NCBI RefSeq assembly: GCF_000425145.1
Contig: NZ_KE384311.1
Location: 292,542 to 356,541 of the forward strand
Source of the DNA: Pedobacter glucosidilyticus DSM 23534
Lineage (GTDB): Bacteria > Bacteroidota > Bacteroidia > Sphingobacteriales > Sphingobacteriaceae
DNA length: 64,000 nucleotides
Direction of reading: 5' to 3'
The position numbers and the translations under genes were made by a program. The notes beneath the pieces were generated by a model. The model searched no databases and was not told the origin of the DNA. It saw nothing but the letters and a program-made list of their open reading frames with translations. Of this stretch, positions 1 through 8,800 are shown one piece after another (position 1 is the first letter of the stretch; every line of letters starts with the position of its first letter).

Positions 1-370
1 ATTCACTTTTTTCTTGATAAAAAAGTAAACAAAAAATCAAGGCTTATGAATATTTGTCGTTTCGTCTAAATAAATCCTTATCCACAATCCTGAGTAGTGT
101 GAATGGTTTTACTTGATGAAGGTTTCTACAACACCCGTCGGATTGTTTCCCGATAGTTCTCTATGAAAGTTTTTGCAAAAAATTTATTTGACTTCAATCC
201 AAATCTTCATAGGCCGTCTCTCGTTCTTTGGAAAGGAAAATTTAATTTTCAAAGGAACTTCCTGAATATCCACTTTTTAGATATCTTTTTACTTTATACT
301 CTTTACTTTATACTTTTTACTCATTACTTTAAACCTCATACAGCCTTCCTCGGTCTTCAGACTCCACTTA
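1..370. other. Non-coding region downstream of ddl
   Basis: No credible gene is seen here. The first 40 bases are an AT-rich stretch around TTTCTTGATAAAAAAGTAA that looks like an interspersed intergenic sequence. The right part holds the heptamer tandem repeat listed separately. A plus-strand reading frame at 163-432 runs through this repeat and into the 3' end of ddl in antisense, and its translation has the low-complexity F/L/T/P-rich look of non-coding DNA. Confidence 0.6.
286..334. repeat. Period-7 tandem repeat, seven units
   Basis: Seven heptamers stand head to tail: TTTTTAC, TTTATAC, TCTTTAC, TTTATAC, TTTTTAC, TCATTAC, TTTAAAC. Every unit begins with T and ends in AC. The array lies downstream of ddl, whose 3' end is at 371. 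A shorter array of the same family ends the mutarotase gene at 33467-33494. Confidence 0.8.
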
Positions 371-1363
371 CTACTTCCCCAACGCCTCCTCTATCAATAA
401 AGAATAAAAATCTTGCATGCTTTGGCCTGTAGCTCTCACCTGCTGCGGAATGATGCTATTAGCAGATTGCCCCGGAATGGTATTAATCTCGATAAAATAA
501 AAATCTTGTTGTTTAGATTCTAATATAAAATCTATCCTCACCATACCTTTGCAGTTCAGTTTTTGGTATGCTTTAGAAACTATTCTGCTTACCCTATCCT
601 TTACGCTAACATCAATTTCTGCAGGAGTAATTTCTTCAGTAATACCATCAGTGTATTTTGCTTCAAAATCAAAAAACTCTTTCTGAGTCTTAATCTCAGT
701 AATAGGTAAAACCTTAATCTCACCCTTTTCTTTATAAATACCAACGGTAAATTCTCTTCCTGATACAAATTCTTCTATTAAAACCTCAGACCCCTCAGCA
801 AAGGCTTTTTTAACAGCTTCATCTAAATCTGCCCAATCATTCACTTTAGACATACCAATACTACTACCGCCATTATTAGGTTTTATAAATAAAGGTATTT
901 TTAGTTTCGCTTTAATTTTATCTTGATTGTATTCATCCATTCCAAATAATTGAATAGACTGAGCTGTAAATAATTCATCTACATCCCTAACAATAGCTTT
1001 AGAATAAGCCTTGTTCATGGTAATAGCAGAAGTGGTAGTATCGCAACTGGTATAAGGTAAACCTATTAAATCAAAATAACCTTGTAGTTTACCGTCTTCA
1101 CCAGGCTCACCATGTATAATAATAAAAGCACAATCAAATGTTATTTTCTCGCCATTTACATGTATGCTGAAATCATTTTTATCAACAAAAGTTACAGTAC
1201 CATCTGCTGCTTGGTAGTACCATTTATCTTTTTCTAATATAATTTTATAAACCTGATAAGGTGCTTTAGATAAACTTTCTTCTACCTGCGCTGCACTTTT
1301 TAAAGATACTACAGCTTCGCCAGTAAAACCTCCGGCAACTAGGGCAACATTCTTTTTCATCAT
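371..1363 (-). CDS. ddl: D-alanine--D-alanine ligase
   Basis: ATP-grasp ligase that joins two D-alanines in the cytoplasm to make the dipeptide for peptidoglycan precursors. At 330 residues it is the normal family length. Visible motifs are the N-terminal E16 in the GEAVVS segment, HGEPGEDGKLQG at 84-95, the ATP-grasp KPNNGGSSIG at 161-170 and the metal-binding EINTIPGQS at 292-300. EAKY near 235 has the tyrosine usual for D-Ala-D-Ala rather than D-Ala-D-Lac enzymes. Two adjacent ATGs (codons 1 and 2) are both possible starts. It is divergent from the PASTA operon. The murF-alr fusion at 48595 supplies the neighbouring steps (D-alanine production and addition of the dipeptide). Confidence 0.96.
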   Translation of the reverse strand: MMKKNVALVAGGFTGEAVVSLKSAAQVEESLSKAPYQVYKIILEKDKWYYQAADGTVTFVDKNDFSIHVNGEKITFDCAFIIIHGEPGEDGKLQGYFDLIGLPYTSCDTTTSAITMNKAYSKAIVRDVDELFTAQSIQLFGMDEYNQDKIKAKLKIPLFIKPNNGGSSIGMSKVNDWADLDEAVKKAFAEGSEVLIEEFVSGREFTVGIYKEKGEIKVLPITEIKTQKEFFDFEAKYTDGITEEITPAEIDVSVKDRVSRIVSKAYQKLNCKGMVRIDFILESKQQDFYFIEINTIPGQSANSIIPQQVRATGQSMQDFYSLLIEEALGK

Positions 1364-1437
1364 GCGCCAAATATAATTTTAAATGATAACATTATAACGC
1401 CAAGAGAACTAAAAAAAATTGATTCTATTTCCTGAAT

Positions 1438-1465
1438 TTTGGCTAAGTTTGAGGTATTATTTTTG
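1438..1465 (+). promoter_or_regulatory. Candidate promoter of the PASTA-mltG operon
   Basis: TATTTTTG at 1458-1465 matches the Bacteroidota -7 consensus TAnnTTTG and lies 15 bases before the start codon. A TTTG at 1438-1441 could serve as the -33 box, but its 16-base spacing is shorter than the usual 18-20. Confidence 0.4.
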
Positions 1466-1480
1466 ATTCAATTTTACTAA

Positions 1481-2245
1481 ATGAATAAATTTTTCAAGTA
1501 CCTGGCAACTCCCGAGTTTCGTAAACAGTTAATCATAGCTTTTGCTGCCATTGTAATTTTATTATTTAGTGTATTCTTAAGTTTAAGATATTATACCCGA
1601 CACGGCGAAGGTTTACCAGTTCCAAACCTTAAAGGTTTAGATGTAGAGAGCGCTATTAAATTACTTGAAGCTGATGGATTTAGGTATCAAATAGATTCTG
1701 TTTTTGTGATGGATAAAAAGCCTGGATTAGTTTTAGAGCAAGACCCAGACCCTGAAACCAATGTTAAAACCAATCGTATCATTTATTTAACCATAGTAAG
1801 CTCACAAACACCCGATGTAAGTTTCCCTGATATAGACCATAAAACTTTGGTAGAAGTGATTTCTATACTATCCAATTACGGTTTAAAACTTGGCGATACT
1901 ACCTATAAAGCAGATATAGCCCGAGATGCTGTTCTAGCTTATTCTTATGCAGGACAACCTTTACGTGTTGACCAAAAAATACCAAAAGGTTCTAAAATTG
2001 ATTTGGTTTTAGGAGATGGTATGGGCGCCAGCGAAATTGAAGTGCCAGATTTACGCGGACTTACCTTAAGCGAAGCCAGATTCTCTTTAAAAGGCTCATC
2101 CTTAACTTTAGGAGATATTTTATATGAGGGCAATGTTAGTGATACGGCTAATGCTATTGTGATATCACAAACACCATCTGTACAAGATTCTGTTATAAAA
2201 GTTAGTATCGGTACACGTATCAATTTGGTCTTATCTAACCAATAG
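1481..2245 (+). CDS. Membrane-anchored PASTA-domain protein
   Basis: A 254-residue protein with a short basic N-terminus, one membrane segment at about 17-37, then three PASTA domains outside the membrane at about 45-108, 112-178 and 182-254. Each begins with a V/F-P-[DN]-L/I-type signature. In other phyla PASTA domains sit on Ser/Thr kinases or penicillin-binding proteins and bind muropeptides. Here there is no kinase or transpeptidase domain, so it is a stand-alone PASTA protein as is usual in Bacteroidota. It heads an operon with mltG and lies beside ddl, which fits a role in cell-wall synthesis or sensing. That role is inferred from context. Confidence 0.85.
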   Translation: MNKFFKYLATPEFRKQLIIAFAAIVILLFSVFLSLRYYTRHGEGLPVPNLKGLDVESAIKLLEADGFRYQIDSVFVMDKKPGLVLEQDPDPETNVKTNRIIYLTIVSSQTPDVSFPDIDHKTLVEVISILSNYGLKLGDTTYKADIARDAVLAYSYAGQPLRVDQKIPKGSKIDLVLGDGMGASEIEVPDLRGLTLSEARFSLKGSSLTLGDILYEGNVSDTANAIVISQTPSVQDSVIKVSIGTRINLVLSNQ

Positions 2246-2253
2246 TTTTATTT

Positions 2254-2562
2254 ATGGATGATATTCTAGCTGAAGAATTTCTTGTACTACAACAATCAGG
2301 AGCTTTGGAAAGCTATTTACTTTTAGATGTAAGAGAACCTTTAGAATTTCATACCCATAATGTAGGAGGCATCAATATCCCGCTAGGGAAATTACAAAAC
2401 CTTATTAATGAAGAGGAGATTGACTTTGATACAGAACAAGCCATCATTGTGATTTGTCAAAGAGGATTAAGAAGTAAAACAGCTAAAAGCATCTTAAACC
2501 AAAACGGTTTTAAAAACGTTAGAAATCTTACCGGTGGATTATTAAAATTAAGACAGATATAA
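2254..2562 (+). CDS. Single-domain rhodanese-like protein
   Basis: A 102-residue protein that is one rhodanese domain. LLLDVREPLEF at about 22-32 is the typical N-terminal signature, and C68 in CQRGLRSKTA forms the active-site loop, so it could carry a persulfide. There is no signal peptide, so it should be cytoplasmic. It starts 8 bases after the PASTA gene and sits 18 bases before mltG, so it is probably co-transcribed. The sulfur acceptor cannot be told from the sequence. Confidence 0.88.
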   Translation: MDDILAEEFLVLQQSGALESYLLLDVREPLEFHTHNVGGINIPLGKLQNLINEEEIDFDTEQAIIVICQRGLRSKTAKSILNQNGFKNVRNLTGGLLKLRQI

Positions 2563-2580
2563 ATTACTCTTTTACCCAAT

Positions 2581-3630
2581 ATGGCTCAAGAAAAAACATT
2601 CAATTTAAGAAAAATTGCCATTGCATTATTCATCATTGTATTTGCTGCTAGTGCTTTTATTTTACCTAAAATTTACTTCAAGTTCATCGCAGACAATGTA
2701 AACATTAGCGAAAAAACTTATTTATACATTCCTTCTGATGCAGATTTCAAGCAGGTTAAAGATTCCTTAGATGCTAAAGCACAATTTAAGCGTCCAGAGT
2801 ATTTTTACGATTTAGCAAAAGAACGAGAATTAGAAAAGAAATTTAAACCTGGTAAATATGCCTTAAAACCCGGTATGAATAACAGAGCAATTATTAACAT
2901 GCTAATTTCAGGTAACCAAGAACCGGTTCAAGTATCTTTTAGGAATTTAAGACTTAAAGAAAATTTAGCTGCTGCCATTTCAAAAAAACTAGAGTTTGAT
3001 TCCACACAATTTATGCAATTGCTAGATTCTACAGCTTTTATAGAGCAATATGGCTTTAATAAAGATAATGTGTACACACTTTTCATACCCAATTCTTATG
3101 AAATGTACTGGAATGTTTCTGCCGAAGATTTCTTTATCAGGATGCATAAAGAATACAGCAGCTTTTGGAATGCAGAGCGTAAACAAAAAGCAGAAGCTTT
3201 AAATTTAAGTCAGCAAGAAGTATCTATTTTAGCCTCTATTGTTGATGCCGAAGCTTTAATGGATAAAGAAATGCCTACCATTGCAGGTTTATATTTAAAC
3301 AGACTAAAAAGAGGTATTAAATTAGAAGCAGATCCTACCGTGATTTTCGCTAATCAAGACTTCACGATTAGAAGAGTATTAAATAAACATTTAACCAAAG
3401 CATCTCCATACAATACTTATCGTGTAACTGGTTTGCCTCCGGGGCCCATCATGATGCCTTCTATCAATGCTATTGATGCTGTTTTAAATTACGAAAAGCA
3501 CAATTACATCTATATGTGTGCTAAAGAAGATTTTTCTGGCTACCATAATTTTGCTGATAATTTAGCAGACCATTTAGCAAATGCTCGTAAATTTCAACAA
3601 GCATTAAATCAAAGAAATATCAAAAAATAA
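2581..3630 (+). CDS. mltG: Endolytic peptidoglycan transglycosylase MltG (YceG family)
   Basis: Inner-membrane lytic transglycosylase that cuts nascent glycan strands and so sets their length. The 349-residue protein has one membrane segment at about 11-30 and an exported domain. The C-terminal catalytic region carries SIVDAEA at 219-225, the NRLKRGIKLEADPTVIF block and the GLPPGPI motif. In Escherichia coli the first block reads SIVEKET, so the first glutamate is an aspartate here (D222) while the second acidic residue (E224) is kept. It lies in an operon with the PASTA protein and a thioesterase gene, and its stop codon is 3 bases from the next start. Confidence 0.93.
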   Translation: MAQEKTFNLRKIAIALFIIVFAASAFILPKIYFKFIADNVNISEKTYLYIPSDADFKQVKDSLDAKAQFKRPEYFYDLAKERELEKKFKPGKYALKPGMNNRAIINMLISGNQEPVQVSFRNLRLKENLAAAISKKLEFDSTQFMQLLDSTAFIEQYGFNKDNVYTLFIPNSYEMYWNVSAEDFFIRMHKEYSSFWNAERKQKAEALNLSQQEVSILASIVDAEALMDKEMPTIAGLYLNRLKRGIKLEADPTVIFANQDFTIRRVLNKHLTKASPYNTYRVTGLPPGPIMMPSINAIDAVLNYEKHNYIYMCAKEDFSGYHNFADNLADHLANARKFQQALNQRNIKK

Positions 3631-3633
3631 GGC

Positions 3634-4041
3634 ATGTTTAGCTACGAAACCAATATCAGAGTAAGATATGCCGAAACAGACCAAATGGGTTATGTTTATT
3701 ACGGTAATTATGCAGCTTTTTATGAGGTTGCTCGTACAGAAATGCTGAGAAGTTTAGGCATGACATACAAGTCTATGGAACAAGATGGTGTGATGATGCC
3801 CGTATTAGAAATGCGAACTAAATATTTTAAACCAGCCAAATACGATGAAAACATCACTGTTAAAGTAACCATCAAAGAAAAACCAGGAGTAAGAATTGTT
3901 TTTTATTACGACATGTTTAATGAAAAACAAGAACACTTGAATACTGGCGAAACAACTTTAGTGTTTGTAGATATGGAGAAAAACAGGCCATGCCTACCGC
4001 CAAGCAACTTCATGAAAAAAATTAGCGTATTTTTTGATTAA
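3634..4041 (+). CDS. Hot-dog acyl-CoA thioesterase, YbgC/4HBT family
   Basis: A 135-residue hot-dog-fold thioesterase that would hydrolyse acyl-CoA in the cytoplasm. The family signature RVRYAETDQMGYVYYGNY covers about residues 9-26, with D16 as the expected catalytic aspartate. The helix with YEVARTEMLRSLG follows. The length is normal for the family. It sits 3 bases after mltG and 9 bases before the YihY-like gene. YbgC proteins are often tied to envelope or phospholipid metabolism, which fits this operon, but the acyl chain preference cannot be read from the sequence. Confidence 0.9.
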   Translation: MFSYETNIRVRYAETDQMGYVYYGNYAAFYEVARTEMLRSLGMTYKSMEQDGVMMPVLEMRTKYFKPAKYDENITVKVTIKEKPGVRIVFYYDMFNEKQEHLNTGETTLVFVDMEKNRPCLPPSNFMKKISVFFD

Positions 4042-4050
4042 CTTCGTTAA

Positions 4051-5037
4051 ATGCAGTGGCTACATAACTTTTTATATAGGTTTAGATTTTATCAGCATAT
4101 TATAGAATGGACAAAGGTTTTGATTTTACCGGGCTTTAGTCCGCTACCTTTTTATACCGTAGCTGTTTTTTTCTTTCAGGAAATCAAGAAAGACTCTTTA
4201 GTAAATAAAGCATCTTCACTTGCTTACAATTTTATGATGGCTATCTTCCCATCCATCATTTTTCTTTTTACGCTTATCCCTTATATCCCTATAGATAATT
4301 TCCAAGACCAATTAATGACAGTTATAGCCTTGGTATTGCCAGAGAATGCTTATTTAGCTTTAGAATCAACCATTGAAGATATTGTTAAAAATCAAAATGG
4401 TAAATTATTATCCTTGGGTTTTATATTAGCCTTATTTTTTGCTACCAATGGTATCCATACCTTAATGCAGGCTTTTAATAAATCATCCTTAATTATAGAA
4501 ACCAGAGGATGGCTAAAGCAAAGAATAGTTGCTTTTAACCTTACTGTTTTAATTGCCTTTTCTATAATCATAGGTATAACTGTTCTTATTGTTGGCGAGT
4601 TTGTTATTACTACATTTAGAACGGGCTTAAACTTAGACAGTAATGGCTTTTGGATCTTCCTCATCACCATTACCCGCTGGATGATCATCATAGCTGTATA
4701 TTTTATCACCACTTCTTTACTTTATAGATACGGCCCTGCTAACTCTAAAAAATGGAAGTTATTTAGTGCTGGTTCTTGGCTAGCTACCTTGCTTGCCATT
4801 ATTAGTACCATAGGTTTTTCGTACTACATCAATAATTTTGGGGCTTACAACAAATTATATGGCTCCATTGGTACTTTACTAGTGGTGATGATTTGGCTTT
4901 ATATCAACTCGCTTATTCTCTTAATTGGCTTCGAGCTAAATGCCAGTTTAGATTTATCAAAAAGAAGTATCAAAATTGTAAAGCCAAGATTCAACTCTTT
5001 CAAATCAGAACCTCAAAATAAAATCAAAACACCTTAA
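4051..5037 (+). CDS. YihY/BrkB-family inner-membrane protein
   Basis: A 328-residue polytopic protein with about six membrane helices, including segments near 65-90, 115-140, 165-190, 210-230, 245-265 and 275-300. It begins with a cytoplasmic region and ends with a basic tail. LAYNFMMAIFPSIIFLFTLIPYI and the late YGSIGTLLVVMIWLYI block are typical of the YihY/BrkB family. Older databases label such proteins ribonuclease BN; that name came from a mis-assignment and should not be used. Function is unknown. It follows the thioesterase gene by 9 bases and precedes the cupin gene by 1 base. Confidence 0.88.
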   Translation: MQWLHNFLYRFRFYQHIIEWTKVLILPGFSPLPFYTVAVFFFQEIKKDSLVNKASSLAYNFMMAIFPSIIFLFTLIPYIPIDNFQDQLMTVIALVLPENAYLALESTIEDIVKNQNGKLLSLGFILALFFATNGIHTLMQAFNKSSLIIETRGWLKQRIVAFNLTVLIAFSIIIGITVLIVGEFVITTFRTGLNLDSNGFWIFLITITRWMIIIAVYFITTSLLYRYGPANSKKWKLFSAGSWLATLLAIISTIGFSYYINNFGAYNKLYGSIGTLLVVMIWLYINSLILLIGFELNASLDLSKRSIKIVKPRFNSFKSEPQNKIKTP

Positions 5038-5038
5038 T

Positions 5039-5380
5039 ATGACCACAAAACAAGCTCCTTACCAAGTTTCTAGTTTAATTGCCGAAGAACAAATTAAAGA
5101 AGGATTAAGTAGACAAATTTTTGGTTATGATGACAAAGTGATGATGGTTAAAGTATTTTTCAAGAAAGATGTTATTGGCGATTTACACGCCCACCCTCAC
5201 GTACAAGTGAGCTATGTGGCAGAAGGAAGCTTTGAAGTTTATATTGGTGATGAAACCCAAATACTAAGAAAAGGTGATGGATTTTATATAAAACCTGATA
5301 CTATACACGGCGTAAAATGCTTAGAGGATGGCATTTTAGTGGATGTATTTAACCCTTTAAGAGAAGATTTCATCTCTTAA
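5039..5380 (+). CDS. Small single-domain cupin protein
   Basis: A 113-residue cytoplasmic protein that is one cupin barrel. The first cupin motif is seen as HAHPHVQVSYVAEGSFEVYI at about 41-60, with the metal-ligand histidines, and the second as the PDTIHGV segment at about 85-91. Similar small cupins bind a metal and may act on or sense small molecules, but the ligand is not readable here. It starts 1 base after the YihY-like gene and is the last gene of the 1481-5380 operon. No clear terminator follows before the tRNA-Ser promoter. Confidence 0.88.
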   Translation: MTTKQAPYQVSSLIAEEQIKEGLSRQIFGYDDKVMMVKVFFKKDVIGDLHAHPHVQVSYVAEGSFEVYIGDETQILRKGDGFYIKPDTIHGVKCLEDGILVDVFNPLREDFIS

Positions 5381-5465
5381 ACCTACCATATACACCACTC
5401 AGATAATTTTAATGTATTGATAAATAAAAAGTTAAGCCAAAAAAGAGAAAAATAACATTTTCTAC

Positions 5466-5496
5466 TTTGGAGATTTGCTTTGAGTTTGTACTTTTG
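5466..5496 (+). promoter_or_regulatory. Promoter of tRNA-Ser(UGA)
   Basis: TTTG at 5466-5469, a 19-base spacer, and TACTTTTG at 5489-5496 match the Bacteroidota consensus TTTG-N19-TAnnTTTG. The mature tRNA begins at 5501, so transcription would start close to its 5' end. Confidence 0.75.
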
Positions 5497-5500
5497 CGGC

Positions 5501-5585
5501 GGAGAGTTGGCAGAGTGGTCGATTGCGGCAGTCTTGAAAACTGTTGACTGTAACAGGTCCGGGGGTTCGAATCCCTCACTCTCCG
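5501..5585 (+). tRNA. tRNA-Ser (anticodon UGA)
   Basis: The 85-base sequence folds as a class II tRNA. The acceptor stem GGAGAGT pairs with ACTCTCC, the anticodon stem GCAGT/ACTGT holds the loop CTTGAAA (anticodon TGA), there is a long variable arm, and the T-loop contains TTCGAAT. The discriminator base is G, as expected for serine. The 3' CCA is not encoded in proper register. Confidence 0.96.
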
Positions 5586-5593
5586 CCCAGTAT

Positions 5594-5630
5594 AAAAAGC
5601 CTTAAAATCTAATGATTTTAAGGCTTTTTT
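5594..5630 (+). terminator. Rho-independent terminator of tRNA-Ser
   Basis: The stem GCCTTAAAATC/GATTTTAAGGC with a 4-base loop is followed by a run of six T. The same stem recurs at 11947-11985. Confidence 0.85.
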
Positions 5631-5889
5631 GTTTAATTAAAACTATCAAAAATTACACTTTTTTAGCTAAAAAAATGGTTGTAAAGCGGTAATCATACAA
5701 GCGCACAATAACCATAAGCAATAAATAGGTTCTCTAGACAATTGAGAGCCTATTTTTTTTGAATTTTAGTTAACTCATTATTAATCAATTATTAAAATAA
5801 GAATAAGGTTTGATAAAAAGAAAATAAGTTTCTAAATTCGAAGCTTATTTACAAACTAAAAATCTATCTACTAATAAATTCATCAAAGC
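5631..5889. other. Intergenic region before the propeller gene
   Basis: No gene is seen. It contains an orphan terminator-like hairpin at 5724-5760 and an AT-rich stretch up to the start codon at 5890. No exact TAnnTTTG box was found close to that start. Confidence 0.5.
5724..5760 (+). terminator. Orphan terminator-like hairpin
   Basis: Arms AATAGGTTCTC (5724-5734) and GAGAGCCTATT (5744-5754) pair with one G:T wobble, and eight T follow. No gene lies between it and the tRNA-Ser terminator about 95 bases upstream, so what it terminates is unclear. A small RNA or leftover of a lost gene is possible. Confidence 0.6.
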
Positions 5890-8800
5890 ATGCAACATCT
5901 TTACCCTCTTCAAAATTTACTTATTGTTAATTTAAAGCGTGTAAAACATTTAACTTGTGTATTCTTTTTTATTTCATTGACATTCCAATCAACAAGAGCA
6001 TTAGCACAAGCCCCAACCATTACGAATTTTACACCAACCACAGGCTCAGTAGGAACATTGGTAAGAATAACAGGCACCAATTTAAGTAACCCAACAGCTA
6101 TCACCATTGGCGGGGTAGCGGCGATCCCCATTAGTAATGATGGAACCACTTTAGTAACCATGGTAATGCCTGGTGCAACAACAGGAGCATTGAGTATAGC
6201 CACATCAGCCGGTACAGGAAATGGAACAGGGAATTTTACAGTAACGCCCACACAAGCACCCAATACCCAGCAAGGCAATAAACTAGTAGGCACAGGGACA
6301 ATTGGTAGTGCTGAACAAGGATTTTCAGTAAGTATCAGCGCAGACGGTAATACCGCTATCGTTGGAGGATTTAGAGATAACAGTAATGTAGGTGCAGCAT
6401 GGGTATATACACGAAGTGGAAGCACTTGGTCCCAACAAGGCAATAAATTAGTAGGTACTGGGGCAGTAGGTGCTGCTCAACAAGGATTTTCAGTAAGCAT
6501 CAGTGCAGATGGTAATACCGCCATAGTTGGGGGACGTAACGATAACAGTAATGTAGGTGCTGCATGGATATATACACGAAGTGGAAGCACTTGGTCCCAA
6601 CAAGGTAGTAAATTGGTAGGTACTGGGGCAGTAGGTGCTGCTCAACAAGGATTTTCAGTAAGCATCAGTGCAGACGGTAATACCGCCATAGTTGGGGGAA
6701 GAAATGATAACAGTAGTGTAGGCGCAGCATGGATATACACCCGAAGTGGAGGGATATGGACTCAACAAGGCAATAAACTAGTAGGCACAGGTGCAAATGG
6801 ACTTGCGCAACAAGGATCTTCAGTAAGCATAAGCGCAGATGGAAATACAGCTATAGTTGGAGGTCCTGCTGATGATTTTTTTATTATAGGTGCAGCATGG
6901 GTTTATACCCGTAATGGAAGCACTTGGACACAACAAGGCAATAAATTAGTAGGTACAGGTGTTTCTGGATCATCGGCTTCACAAGGATCTTCAGTAAGCA
7001 TCAGTGCGGATGGTAATACTGCTATAGTTGGTGGTGATCTAGATGATGAAGGTGTTGGTGCAGCTTGGATATACACTCGTAGTGGAAATTTATGGACCCA
7101 GCAAGGCAATAAATTGGTAGGCACAGGTGCAACTGGAGCTGCTTCACAAGGATCTTCAGTAAGCATCAGTGCTGACGGTAATACTGCCATAGTTGGTGGT
7201 CTAGGTGATGGTAGTGGTGGTGCAGCATGGGTGTATACACGCAGTGGAGGCGTATGGACACAAAAAGGAAATAAGTTGGTAGGTACTGGGGCAGTATTTG
7301 GTGCTCAACAAGGAAATTCAGTAAGCATTAGTGCAGATGGTAATAATGCCATAGTTGGTGGAAATGTTGATAATATTTTTACCGGCGCAGCGTGGATTTA
7401 TAATTATGTTCCACAACCTCCTATTATCACCAATTTCACACCAACAATGGGCTCAGTAGGTACTTTGGTAAGCATAAATGGTACTGATTTAAATAACACA
7501 ACCGCTGTGACTATTGGAGGAGCGTCAGCAATACCCATTAGTAATAATGGAACCACCTTAGTGGCTTTGGTAATGCCCGGCGCTACAACTGGAGGAATCA
7601 GCATAACAACCGATGGCGGAACAGCTAATGGAATAAGCAATTTTACAATTACTCCTACGCAAGCGCCCAATACCCAACAAGGTAATAAACTGGTAGGCAC
7701 AGGTGCAGTCGGATCGGCTGTACAAGGAAATTCAGTAAGCGTTAGCGCAGATGGCAATACTGCCATAGTCGGTGGTTACAATGATAATGGGGCTTTAGGT
7801 GCTGCTTGGATATATACCCGTAACGGGAACATCTGGACACAACAAGGGGGTAAACTAGTTGGTACCGGTGCAACTGGAGTTGCTAGACAAGGGTGGTCAG
7901 TTAGCATCAGTGCAGATGGTAATACTGCTATAGTAGGAGGTTATACAGATAACAGCAGTATAGGTGCTGCTTGGGTATATACCCGTACTGGGAGTACTTG
8001 GACTCAGCAAGGCAATAAATTAGTAAGTTCAGATGCGATTGGAGCTTCGCAACAAGGATATTCTGTTAGCATAAGTGCGGACGGCAACACCGCAATAGTC
8101 GGGGGTATTGGTGATAACAGTAATGCAGGCGCAGCTTGGATATATACACGTAACGGGGGTATCTGGACTCAACAAGGCAATAAACTAGTGGGCACAGGTG
8201 CAACGGGAGCTGCCCAGCAAGGATTTTCTGTCAGCATCAGTTCAGATGGCAATAATGCTATTGTTGGAGGTGTTGCTGATAACAGTAATGCAGGTGCAGT
8301 ATGGATATATACCCGCAATGGAACTACATGGACTCAGCAAGGTAATAAATTAGTGGGTACGGGTTCAATTGGTGCTGCTAGACAAGGAAGATCAGTAAGC
8401 ATCAGTGCAGATGGCAGTACGGCCATAGTTGGTGGCAATGAAGATAATAATTTTACAGGTGCAGCATGGGTATATACCCGAAGTGGAGGAACATGGACAC
8501 AACAAGGCAATAAATTGGTAGGTTCAGGATCAACTGGAGCTGCCCGACAAGGAAGATCAGTTAGCATTAGTGGAGATGGCAATACAGCAATTGTTGGAGG
8601 AGATACAGATGAAAGTAATGCGGGTGCAGCATGGTTGTTTACTCGTAACGGAAGTACTTGGACTCAACTAGGAAATAAACTTTTAGGCACAGGCGCAACA
8701 GGAGCAGCAAGACAAGGATGGTCAGTTAGCATTAGTGCGGACGGTAATACCACCCTAGTAAGCGGTAATAGTGATAATGTAAATAGAGGTGCAGTATGGG

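Noticed and set aside
163-432. 89-codon plus-strand frame
   Set aside because: It runs through a period-7 repeat and the 3' end of ddl; the peptide is low-complexity and has no family features.
5910-6443. Long minus-strand frames inside the propeller gene (also at 6903-7190, 7404-7766, 8334-8582 and 9537-10244)
   Set aside because: They recur with the coding repeats and have V/P/L-rich repetitive translations. They are shadows of the plus-strand gene.
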